Part shown: positions 25,213-33,709 of the stretch, piece after piece
Numbering within the stretch: position 1 is the stretch's first letter
Layout of the letters: each line of letters begins with the position of its first letter
DNA from: Chloroflexota bacterium
GTDB lineage: Bacteria > Chloroflexota > Anaerolineae > Anaerolineales > UBA11579
Assembly: GCA_019456165.1 (NCBI GenBank)
Contig: VRUJ01000044.1
Location: 1-33,775 of the forward strand
Reading direction: 5' to 3'
Length of the DNA: 33,775 nucleotides
Notes under the pieces: generated by a model
Databases searched by the model: none
Told to the model about the DNA's origin: nothing
The model's input: only the letters and a program-made list of their open reading frames with translations
Program-made: the position numbers and the translations under genes

Positions 25213-27896
25213 TGACCGAAGAAATCAACCTGACCATAGACGGGATTCCCATTACAACCCGGGCCGGTACCTCTGTACTGGACGCCGCCCTGGAAAACGC
25301 CATTTACATCCCTCACCTGTGCCATCACCCGGACCTCAAACCGGTGGGCGCGTGCCGCCTCTGCGGAGTGGAGATTGACGGCGGTAGGATGACGATGTCT
25401 TGTCTGGAACCAGCCAGGGCGGGAATAGAAGTGGTGACGGAAAGCCCCGAGATCGCCCTGGTGCGGCGTACGGCTGTGGAATTATTGATCGCCAACCACG
25501 ACATGGACTGCCTGGCATGCGCGGCCGCTACAGACTGCGAACTTCTGCGGCTCTCGGCGCACGTTAGCGTCCAGTCTGAACGGCTGGAGAGGCTCAAAGG
25601 ACTGACCGAGTTAAAGCCGGTAGATAACTCAAATCCATTTTTCAGCTTCGACCCCAACAAGTGTGTGCTTTGCACCATTTGCGTCCGCACCTGTGAGGAA
25701 ATCCAGGGTGTGCGGGCTTTGGCTCTCATCAACCGGGGATACGAAACCGTCATCGGCACTTTTGGCAACAAACCATTCATCGAGTCGGTGTGTGAATCAT
25801 GCGGGGAGTGCGTGGTGCGCTGCCCTGTGGGTGCATTGGCCCCCAAGAGATTCCAGAAGCCAGCGCGAGAGGTGCAAACGACTTGCACATACTGCGGTGT
25901 AGGGTGCGGTCTTTATCTGGGCGTGATCGGTGACCGGATAGTCAGCGCGCGGGGCGATAGAGAACGCCCCAGCAATCACGGCCAACTATGCGTCAAGGGC
26001 CGCTATGGATTCAAGTTCATCAACCACCCGGGACGGCTCACCACCCCGCTCATCAAACGAAACGGTGAATTTGAAGAGGCCACATGGGAAGAAGCTTTGG
26101 ACCTTGTGGCGGAAAAATTTTCCCAGCACAAGGGGGATTCCTTCGCTGCTCTGGCCTCGGCCAAATGCACCAACGAGGAAAATTACCTGATCCAAAAACT
26201 CACCCGTGCGGCGATGGGCACCAATACGGTGGACCATTGCGCCCGTCTTTGACACTCTCCCAGCGTGGCCGGTCTGGCCACAACTTTCGGGAGCGGCGCA
26301 ATGACCAACTCCATCGAAGAGGTTAAGGACGCAGCTTGTATCCTGGCAATCGGCACCAACACGACCGCGGCGCATCCGGTGATAGCTTATTCGATGAAGC
26401 AAGCTTCCCGGAATGGAGCCAAGCTCATTGTTGCCAACCCCAAAGTGATTGGCCTGGTACGTTCAGCGGACATCTTCCTGCAAAATCAACCCGGCTCCGA
26501 TGTAGCCCTATTAATGGGTATGGCCCGGGTGATCGTGGAGCTAGGGCTGCACGATGAGACTTTCATCGAAGAACAGTGTGAGAACTTCGAAGCCTTCCAA
26601 GCATCGCTGGAAGCCTTCAACCCCGAATTCGTAGCCGAGGTAACTGGCATTCAATGGGAGACCATCGCAGAAGCAGCCCAGGTTTACGCCACGAACAAAC
26701 CGGCTTCCATCTTTTACGCTATGGGCATCACCCAGCACACCCACGGCACCGATAACGTGATGGCAGTCAGCAATCTGGCCCTGCTCACTGGGTCGGTGGG
26801 GAAACCTTCCACAGGGGTGAATCCGCTGCGCGGTCAGAACAACGTGCAAGGGGCGTGTGACCTGGGAGCCCTCCCCAACGTGTACACCGGATACCAGCAG
26901 GTCACTGACCCCAAAGTGCAGGCCAAGTTCGAAGAAGCCTGGGGAGTCAAACTCTCCGGCGAAAACGGATTGACCCACGTGGAGATCATTGATGCGATTG
27001 ATGAAGGCCAGATAAAGGTCCTTTACATTGTGGGTGAGAATCCGATCCTCAGCGAGGCCAACGCCAACCATGTGGACAAAGCCTTCCGCAAGCTGGATTT
27101 CATGGTGGTGCAGGACATCTTCATGTCTGGGACGGCTGAATACGCCGACGTGGTTTTGCCTGCAGCTTCCTTTGCCGAAAAGGACGGCACGTTCACCAAC
27201 ACTGAGCGTCGTGTCCAGCGCGTGCGGAAAGCTATCGCGCCGGTGGGAGACTCCCGCCCGGATTGGTGGATCGTGAACGAGATCGGCAAACGAGTGGCAG
27301 AGAAAGGTTTCGACTTCGATGGCCCAAAGGAGATCATGGAGGAGATCGCCGCCCTCACCCCGATTTACGGCGGGATCACCTATGAGCGCTTGGAAGATGT
27401 AGCTGGACTGCAATGGCCCTGCCCGAATAAAGATCATCCCGGCACCCCGTACCTACATAAAGGCAAGTTCTCACGCGGCAAAGGGAAACTGATCCCCCTG
27501 GTTTACAAGCCTTCAGATGAGATGCCGGATGAGGAATATCCTCTTCTGCTCACCACCGACCGCAGTTTGTACCATTACCATACGGTAATCACACGCATGG
27601 CTGAGGGTTTAGATGAACTGGAAAAAGAGGAACTGTTGCGCATCAATCCTGTAGATGCAGAAGGGCTGGGCTTGGAGGGCGGGGATATGGTGAAGGTTCG
27701 CTCCCGCAGGGGAGAGGTCGAGGTTCGGGCCGACGTTACAGACGTGGTCCCGCCGGGGGTGGTCTCGATGAGTTTTCACTTCCATGAGAGTCCTACCAAT
27801 GTGCTGACCAACGCAGCGTTGGACCCGGTGGCGAAGATCCCGGAGACGAAGGTTTGCGCGGTGAGGGTGGAGGAGTTTCAGAAACGGGCGCAGTGA
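25212..27896 (+). CDS. fdhA: Selenocysteine-containing formate dehydrogenase catalytic subunit
   Basis: One 894-residue protein is read through TGA at 26250-26252 as selenocysteine 347. The frame is unbroken on both sides, and the context CARL-U-HSPSVAGL matches the active site of FdhF-type enzymes. N-terminal [2Fe-2S] ligands are Cys37, 48, 51 and 64; a His96-Cys100-Cys103-Cys109 cluster follows. Two [4Fe-4S] sites use Cys151/154/157/161 and 194/197/200/204. The catalytic domain's own cluster uses Cys225/228/232/260. The molybdopterin domain runs from about 220 and the C-terminal dinucleotide domain ends the protein. It interconverts formate and CO2 at Mo or W and feeds the NuoE/F-like partners. 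Automatic calling splits it at 26252; the downstream piece is not a separate gene. selA, selB and selC must lie elsewhere. Confidence 0.95.
26250..26281 (+). promoter_or_regulatory. Bacterial SECIS element directing selenocysteine insertion
   Basis: After TGA (26250-26252), 18 bases lead to the apical loop GGTCT (26271-26275), closed by a perfect 6-bp stem GTGGCC (26265-26270) with GGCCAC (26276-26281). The loop sequence and its distance from the UGA match what I know of the E. coli fdhF element recognised by SelB. Confidence 0.9.
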
Positions 27897-28005
27897 TCCA
27901 TATTATTCGTGCATATACCTGCGCGGCTTATATCATATTAAATTTAATGATTATACAGAAGCATGAAAGGTTGCACAATTAACTTGAACTTTTACGCCAT
28001 TCCTC

Positions 28006-29424
28006 TCAATCAACGACACAACGGAAACCCAATGAATTCAATGCTGCACTTGTTTCTTCCTTATAGCGAACCACATTAAAAGCCCCTCCAAAATTATTTA
28101 TCCAAGAGCCTCCTCTCATAACTTTTTCTGTACCAGACGTGGGGCCTTGTGGGTTATCTACAGGAGATTGGCTGTAGTAATTCACTAAATACCAGTCTGC
28201 CACCCACTCCCATACGTTGCCTGCCATATCATAAGCTCCATAAGGGCTAATTCCTTGAGGAAAAGAACCCACTGGCGCGGTATCTGGATATCCATCATCA
28301 ATCCCCAACTCCCTCCATTCTATTCTGGGACAATTCTCATCACATAGGTTGAGCATTGAGCCTGTTGGGTCATCATTTCCCCAAGGAAAAAGCCGGCCAT
28401 CGGTTCCCCGAGCGGCTTTCTCCCATTCAGCCTCTGATGGCAATCTACCACCTGCCCATTCACAATAATTGTTTGCTTGAATCCACGTAACTTGTATTAC
28501 TGGATAATCAGAAAACTGCTGGTTTCCATAGTATGAAGCACGCGTTTCTGAGCCTGAATTTTGTGGTGGATTGCAGCTTCCATCTTCAACACAAAGTTGG
28601 TACATAGAATTCGTGACTTCAGTTTGATAGATCCAGAAATCATTTAGGAAAATATCGTGCGGTGGATATTCAGAACCCCACAGGTTTGGATTATCCTCTG
28701 CCGAGCTCACCATCAAGAATTCCCCACTGGGAACAAATACCAATACAGCCCCATCGATAGAAGAAATTTGAGTAGATCCTATGCCTAAAGGTGCTTCCGG
28801 CGTTGCAGTAATCATTTCTACTGTCTCTTCTGTTTCTGTTGGAATTACCACTGGTTCGGTCATCGGTTGTTCGGTCATAATTGGCGTTTCGGTCATCGGT
28901 GGTTCGGTCACCAAGGAAGTACTTGCATCCACTGCTAGGGTTCTTATATACACCACCACATCTGCGAGGTCTTCATCTGTCAATGACGGATTACCTCCCC
29001 TAGGAGGCATATCTACTCCGGTGGTGTTGTCTGGATCAGATGCTGGTCGGCCATCAATTATAAAAGCAACCAACTCTTCATCACTCAAACCAGCCGCGAA
29101 TTCGCTTGTGGTCAAGTTTTTTCCGAGACCCTGGATTCCAGTAGCATCCGCGCCATGACAGGCTGCGCAAAGACTTTGGAATATTTCTTCCCCATGGTCG
29201 CTATCTGCAGTTCGCTCTGCTGGTTCCTCGGTCTCATCTGGTGAAACTTCTCTCTCTGAAGATGTATCATCATCCGAATCACCCCCATCTCGATCCGCTC
29301 GAGTCGATTGTGTTTCGTTCGCATCGACCCATCGCCAAACCAACCACCCACCACCTGCCAGCATACATATAATTACCAACCCTCCAACTGTACAGCCCAA
29401 TGCAGGTAAAATCCATTTCCGCAT
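28006..29424 (-). CDS. Membrane-anchored cytochrome c fused to an FGE/sulfatase-modifying-factor-like domain
   Basis: This protein of about 472 residues is anchored by an N-terminal transmembrane helix (about 6-33), followed by an acidic linker. The cytochrome c module (about 75-168) has CAACH (87-91) for heme and Met140 in MPPRGG as probable axial ligand. A Thr/Pro/Met-rich linker (about 172-212) with a short tandem repeat leads to an FGE-sulfatase domain (about 222-473). The latter has the fold signatures IYQTEVTNSMYQLC, GGRLPSEAEWEKAARG, GNVWEWVADWY, RGGSWINNFGG and LGFRC. The Cys pair used by true formylglycine-generating enzymes is absent. AGGAGG lies five bases before the second of two ATGs, so 29424 is preferred over 29427. 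It converges on the formate dehydrogenase operon. Confidence 0.87.
   Translation of the reverse strand: MRKWILPALGCTVGGLVIICMLAGGGWLVWRWVDANETQSTRADRDGGDSDDDTSSEREVSPDETEEPAERTADSDHGEEIFQSLCAACHGADATGIQGLGKNLTTSEFAAGLSDEELVAFIIDGRPASDPDNTTGVDMPPRGGNPSLTDEDLADVVVYIRTLAVDASTSLVTEPPMTETPIMTEQPMTEPVVIPTETEETVEMITATPEAPLGIGSTQISSIDGAVLVFVPSGEFLMVSSAEDNPNLWGSEYPPHDIFLNDFWIYQTEVTNSMYQLCVEDGSCNPPQNSGSETRASYYGNQQFSDYPVIQVTWIQANNYCEWAGGRLPSEAEWEKAARGTDGRLFPWGNDDPTGSMLNLCDENCPRIEWRELGIDDGYPDTAPVGSFPQGISPYGAYDMAGNVWEWVADWYLVNYYSQSPVDNPQGPTSGTEKVMRGGSWINNFGGAFNVVRYKEETSAALNSLGFRCVVD
28855..28911 (-). repeat. Short tandem repeat encoding the Thr/Pro/Met-rich linker
   Basis: The + strand shows TTCGGTCAT at 28855, 28870 and 28888 and TTCGGTCAC at 28903 (steps of 15, 18 and 15). 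In the protein this gives Met/Val-Thr-Glu-x-Pro-type units between the cytochrome and FGE-like modules. The steps keep the reading frame, as expected for a linker that changes length by slippage. Confidence 0.8.
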
Positions 29425-29505
29425 CATCGCCTCCTAAGATTCAAATAATGATGTTTAATTATATTTTGGCCAAGATAAACTTTTTACATTTCACTCTTAG
29501 TTATT

Positions 29506-30810
29506 TTATATAGCTTCTTGGACACGCGCAAAGGCGACATCAAACATTTCTAGCGCGTTTTCAATATCTTCTTTTGTTGAGATTAAGGGAGGAGAGATAC
29601 GCACAACATTGCCATACAAGCCCCCCTTTCCGATCAGCATACCTAATTTTCGGGTTTCCTCAAACAAATGTGTAATTGCTTTTGTGGCAGGTTCTTTACT
29701 TTCGCGGTCAACAACCATTTCGATCCCCTGCATCAATCCCTTTCCGCGCACGTCTCCGATAACCAGATATTTTTCAAACAGTTCATCCAGACCAGCCCGA
29801 AGTAAATTACCAACTTCAGCAACATGCTCTGGGTTTGCTTCTTTTTGCATGACTTCGATAGTGGCTAATCCAGCAGCAGTGGATACGGGGTTACCCCCGA
29901 ATGTGCTGATCGTAAGACCAGCCCCCAAAGTGCTTTCAGCAATCTCCGTTGTGGTTATTGTGTTCCCTAGTGGGAAACCATTCGCGATGCCTTTTGCCAT
30001 TGTCATAATGTCTGGGGTCACATTCCAGTGCTCGATCCCAAACCACTTTTCTCCCGTGCGCCCAAACCCTGTCTGGACTTCATCGCTGATAAATAAGCCC
30101 CCGTATCGATGAACAATCTCGACTACGATCTCAAAATATTCCGGCGGCGGAGTTATAAATCCCCCCACACCTTGAATAGGTTCCGCGAGGAAGGCTGCGA
30201 TCTTCCCAGACGTAGTGGTTTTTATTAGATCTGCTACATCCTCAGCGCAAGCCACACCACATTCTGGGTATTTGAGCTTCAAGGGACAGCGATAGCAATA
30301 AGGGTTCAGGGCGTGTTTGATTCCAATTATATGTGTGCTTCCAATTCTCCAGCCCGCCTGGCCAGTAAGGGTCATACCCATCGCCGAACGGCCGCTATAC
30401 CCGTGGCGCAAAGCAACCACCTCCTGATAACCAGTGTGCGTTTTTGCCAGTAATACAGCAGTCTCAACGGCATCTGTTCCTGAAGTTGTGAAGTAAGATA
30501 CTTGCAGCTCCCTTGGTGAGATCTCGGCGATTTTTTCAGCAAGATTTACATAGTTTTCATGCGGGTAAAGTGTGGAAGTGTGGATGATCTTTTCCACCTG
30601 CTGCTGAGCAGCTTTAGTTACCTCCGGATGGTTATGACCCACGCTTGTGGTTAAGATGCCCCCAAAAAAGTCTAAATATTTCTTTCCTTCAACATCCCAA
30701 ACGTACATACCATCGCCATGATCCAGGGGAAGAGGTTCACCGTAATATGCGAGATGATTCGGCCATAGATATTTCTTCTGCTTGTCTAAGATCTCACTAG
30801 TTTTGCTCAT
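29506..30810 (-). CDS. Class III pyridoxal-phosphate aminotransferase
   Basis: This 434-residue enzyme belongs to the class III (ornithine/GABA/alanine-glyoxylate) aminotransferases. Asp243 lies in LFISDEVQTGFGRTG and the Schiff-base lysine Lys273 in TMAKGIANGFPLG. A Cys-rich insert, YCYRCPLKLKYPECGVACAE (171-190), is reminiscent of the AGXT2-like subgroup (from memory). It transfers an amino group from an omega- or beta-amino acid to a 2-oxo acid; the substrate is not resolved. The frame is open to 30900, but ATG 30810 has GAGG upstream and gives the family-typical N-terminus, so the first 30 residues are left out. A small promoter/ORF/terminator unit lies immediately upstream on the same strand. 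Confidence 0.92.
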   Translation of the reverse strand: MSKTSEILDKQKKYLWPNHLAYYGEPLPLDHGDGMYVWDVEGKKYLDFFGGILTTSVGHNHPEVTKAAQQQVEKIIHTSTLYPHENYVNLAEKIAEISPRELQVSYFTTSGTDAVETAVLLAKTHTGYQEVVALRHGYSGRSAMGMTLTGQAGWRIGSTHIIGIKHALNPYCYRCPLKLKYPECGVACAEDVADLIKTTTSGKIAAFLAEPIQGVGGFITPPPEYFEIVVEIVHRYGGLFISDEVQTGFGRTGEKWFGIEHWNVTPDIMTMAKGIANGFPLGNTITTTEIAESTLGAGLTISTFGGNPVSTAAGLATIEVMQKEANPEHVAEVGNLLRAGLDELFEKYLVIGDVRGKGLMQGIEMVVDRESKEPATKAITHLFEETRKLGMLIGKGGLYGNVVRISPPLISTKEDIENALEMFDVAFARVQEAI

Positions 30811-30918
30811 ATCTACCTCATTGTTTGGATTAGAAAATATAAATGAATAAAGATGAGTATACCTCAGTAACTTTCCCCAAGATGTATCATTTTGAATCAT
30901 TCCCTAAATAATTTGAGT

Positions 30919-30943
30919 AAAAAAAAGGTTATTCGGAATTACC
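30919..30943 (-). terminator. Weak hairpin followed by T8, upstream of the aminotransferase
   Basis: On the - strand, GGTAATTCCGAATAACC (30943-30927) can form a short stem (GGT/ACC and ATT/AAT around one A-A mismatch, CCG loop) directly followed by eight T (30926-30919). The weak stem limits confidence. Confidence 0.35.
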
Positions 30944-30961
30944 CAAACCAGCATTGCGCGC

Positions 30962-31021
30962 TTAAATTATCGCAGAGGATCCTGTTAAAGGTGCCACTCT
31001 CTCTAAACGCGAACTATTCAT
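30962..31021 (-). CDS. Possible 19-residue leader peptide or gene remnant
   Basis: ATG at 31021 has a consensus GGAGG (31031-31027) five bases upstream and a good promoter before that. It encodes MNSSRLERVAPLTGSSAII and then TAA. The weak hairpin/T8 follows 18 bases later, before the aminotransferase. This order (promoter, short ORF, terminator, structural gene) resembles an attenuator. However, no run of one amino acid is present, and the RLERxAPLTG start also recalls the N-terminus of some membrane proteins (from memory), which would make it the stump of a decayed gene. Not in any recognised family. Confidence 0.4.
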   Translation of the reverse strand: MNSSRLERVAPLTGSSAII

Positions 31022-31070
31022 TTCAGCCTCCAAATTGATATAAAGTTTTATTCATTTGACTAACAATTAC

Positions 31071-31099
31071 ATTCTATAAAACCCCCGTTTAATTGTCAT
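31071..31099 (-). promoter_or_regulatory. Promoter for the 19-codon ORF
   Basis: On the - strand, ATGACA (31099-31094, five of six) and TAGAAT (31076-31071, five of six) are separated by exactly 17 bases. Transcription would start near 31064, about 43 bases before the short ORF. Confidence 0.5.
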
Positions 31100-31321
31100 G
31101 GGAGCAGCGTCCTAATTAATGTCCTATTTTGGAATGGGAGTAGATGAGATTTGGATTATTAAATTAAGGATTAATTATGGTAGGCTATACGCATAATTCT
31201 CCCTTTAATCAATTATTGCAATCTTCTTAAATTTAATGGAATTATCTAAATTAATATATAAATTACCTGCCTTTGAGAGACCGAGATTGGAATGACCTCC
31301 CATTCACATTACACGGTTTTT

Positions 31322-32238
31322 TTACGGTTGCCATGTTGAGTTCCATACACCTGCTGGATTATCCGTCAGTCTGGTTGCACTCCCCCCATCCACGTTAATC
31401 ACGTAAATTCCCCGGTTGCCATTGCGATCGGATGTAAAAGCTATCTGCTCGCCATCCGGCGACCAAGTTGGATATGATCGATAGCCTCGCTATTTGTCAA
31501 CCTTCTCAACTCACTGCCATCTGCGTCCATCACGTAGATCTCCCAGTTGCCATCCCGATCGGATACAAAAGCGATCTGCTCCCCATCAGGTGACCAGGTT
31601 GGAGACCAGTCATTAGACGAGTTATCAGTCAATCGCCTCACATCTCCCCCATCCGCGTTCATCAGGAAGATTTCAGCGCCCCTATCCCTATTGGAATGAT
31701 AAGTGATCTGCTCTCCATCTGGAGACCAGGCTGGACCAAAGTCATAAGTCGAGTTGTTTGTCAAGTTTCTCTGTTCACTGCCATCCGCGTTCATCACGTA
31801 GATTTCAGAGTTACCATCGCGTTCGGATACAAAAGCAATCTGCTCTCCATCAGGTGACCAAACTGGAGCCCAGTCAAGAGACGAGTTAATAGTCAGCCTG
31901 CTCAGATCTCCCCCGGAGGCATTCATCACGTAGATTTCAGAGTTACCATCGCGTTCTGATACAAAAACGAGCTACTGGCCATCCGACGACCAACCTGGAG
32001 ACATGTCATCAGCCGAGTTATTAGTCAGCCTGCTCACATCCCCTCCAGAGGCGTTCATCACATAAATCTCCAGGTTACCATCACGATCGGATGTAAAAGC
32101 AATCTGTTCCCCATCCAGCGACCAGGTTGAGCTAAAGTCATTGGCCAGATCGTCAGTCAATCGCCTCACATCACTACCATTCGCATTCATCATGTAGATT
32201 TCAAAGTTGCCATCCCGTATGGATGAAAAAGCTATCTG
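31322..32238 (-). repeat. Seven tandem 132-bp repeats encoding propeller blades
   Basis: The marker ATCTG (+ strand) recurs at 32234, 32102, 31838, 31706 and 31574, all on a 132-base period (the copy at 31970 is mutated), then at 31443, only 131 bases on. Copies diverge moderately and best match neighbours, consistent with tandem duplication. Confidence 0.88.
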
Positions 32239-32523
32239 CCCACCACCCCCACCAATCTGTGTCGGAGTCGGTGTAATAGTTGGAGTATTTGATGGGATAG
32301 CTGTGTTGGTAGCCGTATTGGTAGCAGTAGGGGTTGATGTTTGTGTATAGGTTGGTTCTGGGGTGCGTGTAGGTCTTGGTGTTTTGGTCTCTGTGGCCAG
32401 CATTGCCAAGGGACCTTCACCAGACATTCCCTGCCGAACAAGCCAACCGCTTAAAATCAGCATACAGGCAACAATTAAACCAATCCCCACACATCCAATA
32501 ATTAGCAACATTCTATTCCTCAT
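31322..32523 (-). pseudogene. Membrane-anchored TolB/PD40-type beta-propeller gene broken by an amber codon and a frameshift
   Basis: ATG 32523 has AGGAGG five bases upstream. The product begins with a transmembrane anchor (about 5-32) and a Thr/Pro-rich linker (about 42-90), followed by seven 44-residue blades of the PD40 type (QIAFxSxRDGNxEIYVMNADGxxxxRLT...WSPDGE). Blade 3 starts with TAG (31972-31974) where the other copies have CAG (Gln), so translation stops after 183 residues. Between blades 6 and 7 the DNA period drops from 132 to 131 bases, a one-base loss near 31470-31500. The shifted frame then completes blade 7 and ends at TAA (31322-31324). Intact, it would be an external seven-blade propeller. 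The two lesions make it a pseudogene, unless they are assembly errors. Confidence 0.85.
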
Positions 32524-32659
32524 CAAGTCCTCCTATTAATCAGTTTTTCCATCACTCTTTCACAGTTGGTGCAGCACAAACCCTCAACTTTTACCGGCGC
32601 GCCTCTCTTGACCATAGGCAATCCGCGGCGCGCTGGGGTGCTCGGTAATGTTGTTTAGC

Positions 32660-33709
32660 TTACTCCATCTTGATTTCCGTCCACATGCGGTAGTAGATCT
32701 CTATTGCATCGCCGACAGACCCCAGATATTGCAGTCTTGCAAAGGTTTCCTCGTCAGGATAGATGGCTGGGTAGCTGAGGATATCAGGATCAATCATATC
32801 CTCAGCGGCGGCGTTGGGTGAAGCGTACCACACCCAGTTTGTGTTCTGAGCTGCGATGTCCGGGCGGTTAAGGAAGTCCAGCCACTGATAGGCTCTAGCC
32901 AATCTTTCAGGATCCGCTGCGGCATCGGCCGTGATGCACAAATTATCCACCCACATTAACGCGCCCTCCCGCGGGATAATGTAGTCGATATTCCAATCCT
33001 CAGCTTGGGCGAAAAAAATATCTCCACTCCAGCCCTGCGACAACCTGGTCTCCCCAGATATCATCAGATCTTCGTAGGTATTTGACTCGAATGAATGGAT
33101 ATACTCTTTTATCCCCAATATTAAATCCCTGGCTTCGGTCAATTCGGCTTCGTCGGTCGTACTAGCGCTGTAGCCGAGGTAGATAAGCGCAGCACCAAAC
33201 ACCTCGCGCATGTCATCCAGCAGCGAGATTTGACCGCTGAAATTCTGCGCTAATTCTGGGTCGAAGATGTACGCCCAGCTTCCAGGAGCTTCATCCCAGT
33301 CCTCCCAGTTAAATCCAATGCCTGAGGTCCCCCAGAAGTAAGGTAAACAATGCCCCATGTTGGGGTCAAAGGGGGGGTTGGTAAAAGTTGGGTAGAGGTT
33401 GCCGATGTTTTCGAGGCGGTTGTGATCTAGTTCTGCCAGCAATCCATCTTCGATCATCATTGCAACCATGTAGTCGGAGGGCACAATCACATCATATCCA
33501 GTCGCGCCGCTTACTAGCCTGGCATACAGGTCCTCATTACTAAAGAAATTTTCTTCGACAACAATTATGCCAGTCTCCTCCTCAAACTGCGTGTAGATAT
33601 CTGGGGCGATATACTCACTCCAATTATAGAAGTACAATATTCCTCCCTCCTCTTCACTCCCAACTTCATCTGTGTCAACTTCCCCTTCGTCAGCTGGCTC
33701 GGTAAGCAT
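32660..33709 (-). CDS. potD: Spermidine/putrescine-type substrate-binding protein (PotD-like), doubtful 5' end
   Basis: This 349-residue protein matches the PotD family. After an acidic linker it has GGILYFYNWSEYIAPDIYTQFEEETG, SNEDLYARLVSGATGYDVIVPSDYMV, a NLYPTFTNPPFDPN segment, PYFWGTSGIGFN, and a C-terminal ARAYQWLDFLNRPDIAAQNTNWVWYASPN. It would bind polyamines or related cations outside the membrane for a PotABC importer whose genes would lie beyond the right edge. No signal peptide is encoded from ATG 33709, and an in-frame TAG lies just two codons upstream (33713-33715). In the next frame a Gly-Cys pair falls where a lipobox is expected. A small frameshift at the 5' end is therefore likely, or the start is unusual. 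Confidence 0.85.
   Translation of the reverse strand: MLTEPADEGEVDTDEVGSEEEGGILYFYNWSEYIAPDIYTQFEEETGIIVVEENFFSNEDLYARLVSGATGYDVIVPSDYMVAMMIEDGLLAELDHNRLENIGNLYPTFTNPPFDPNMGHCLPYFWGTSGIGFNWEDWDEAPGSWAYIFDPELAQNFSGQISLLDDMREVFGAALIYLGYSASTTDEAELTEARDLILGIKEYIHSFESNTYEDLMISGETRLSQGWSGDIFFAQAEDWNIDYIIPREGALMWVDNLCITADAAADPERLARAYQWLDFLNRPDIAAQNTNWVWYASPNAAAEDMIDPDILSYPAIYPDEETFARLQYLGSVGDAIEIYYRMWTEIKME

Larger units (their letters stand above)
30901..31321. other. About 420-bp AT-rich intergenic region
   Basis: Between the aminotransferase frame and the broken propeller gene. On the - strand it holds a promoter (31071-31099), a 19-codon ORF (30962-31021) and a weak hairpin with a T-run (30919-30943). 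The remainder (about 31100-31321) shows no ORF, RNA motif or repeat that I can support. Confidence 0.6.

Noticed and set aside
26541..27437. 298-codon open frame on the - strand inside fdhA
   Set aside because: Antisense shadow of a GC-rich gene with no plausible motifs; the + strand carries clear molybdopterin enzyme sequence.
26265..27896. A separate oxidoreductase gene starting at GTG 26265
   Set aside because: Same frame as the upstream ORF, no ribosome binding site, and it starts in the middle of the conserved active-site segment; it is the part of fdhA after the selenocysteine codon.
28855..28911. CRISPR-like repeat
   Set aside because: Units are 9 bases at 15-18 base steps and encode an in-frame linker; no spacers.
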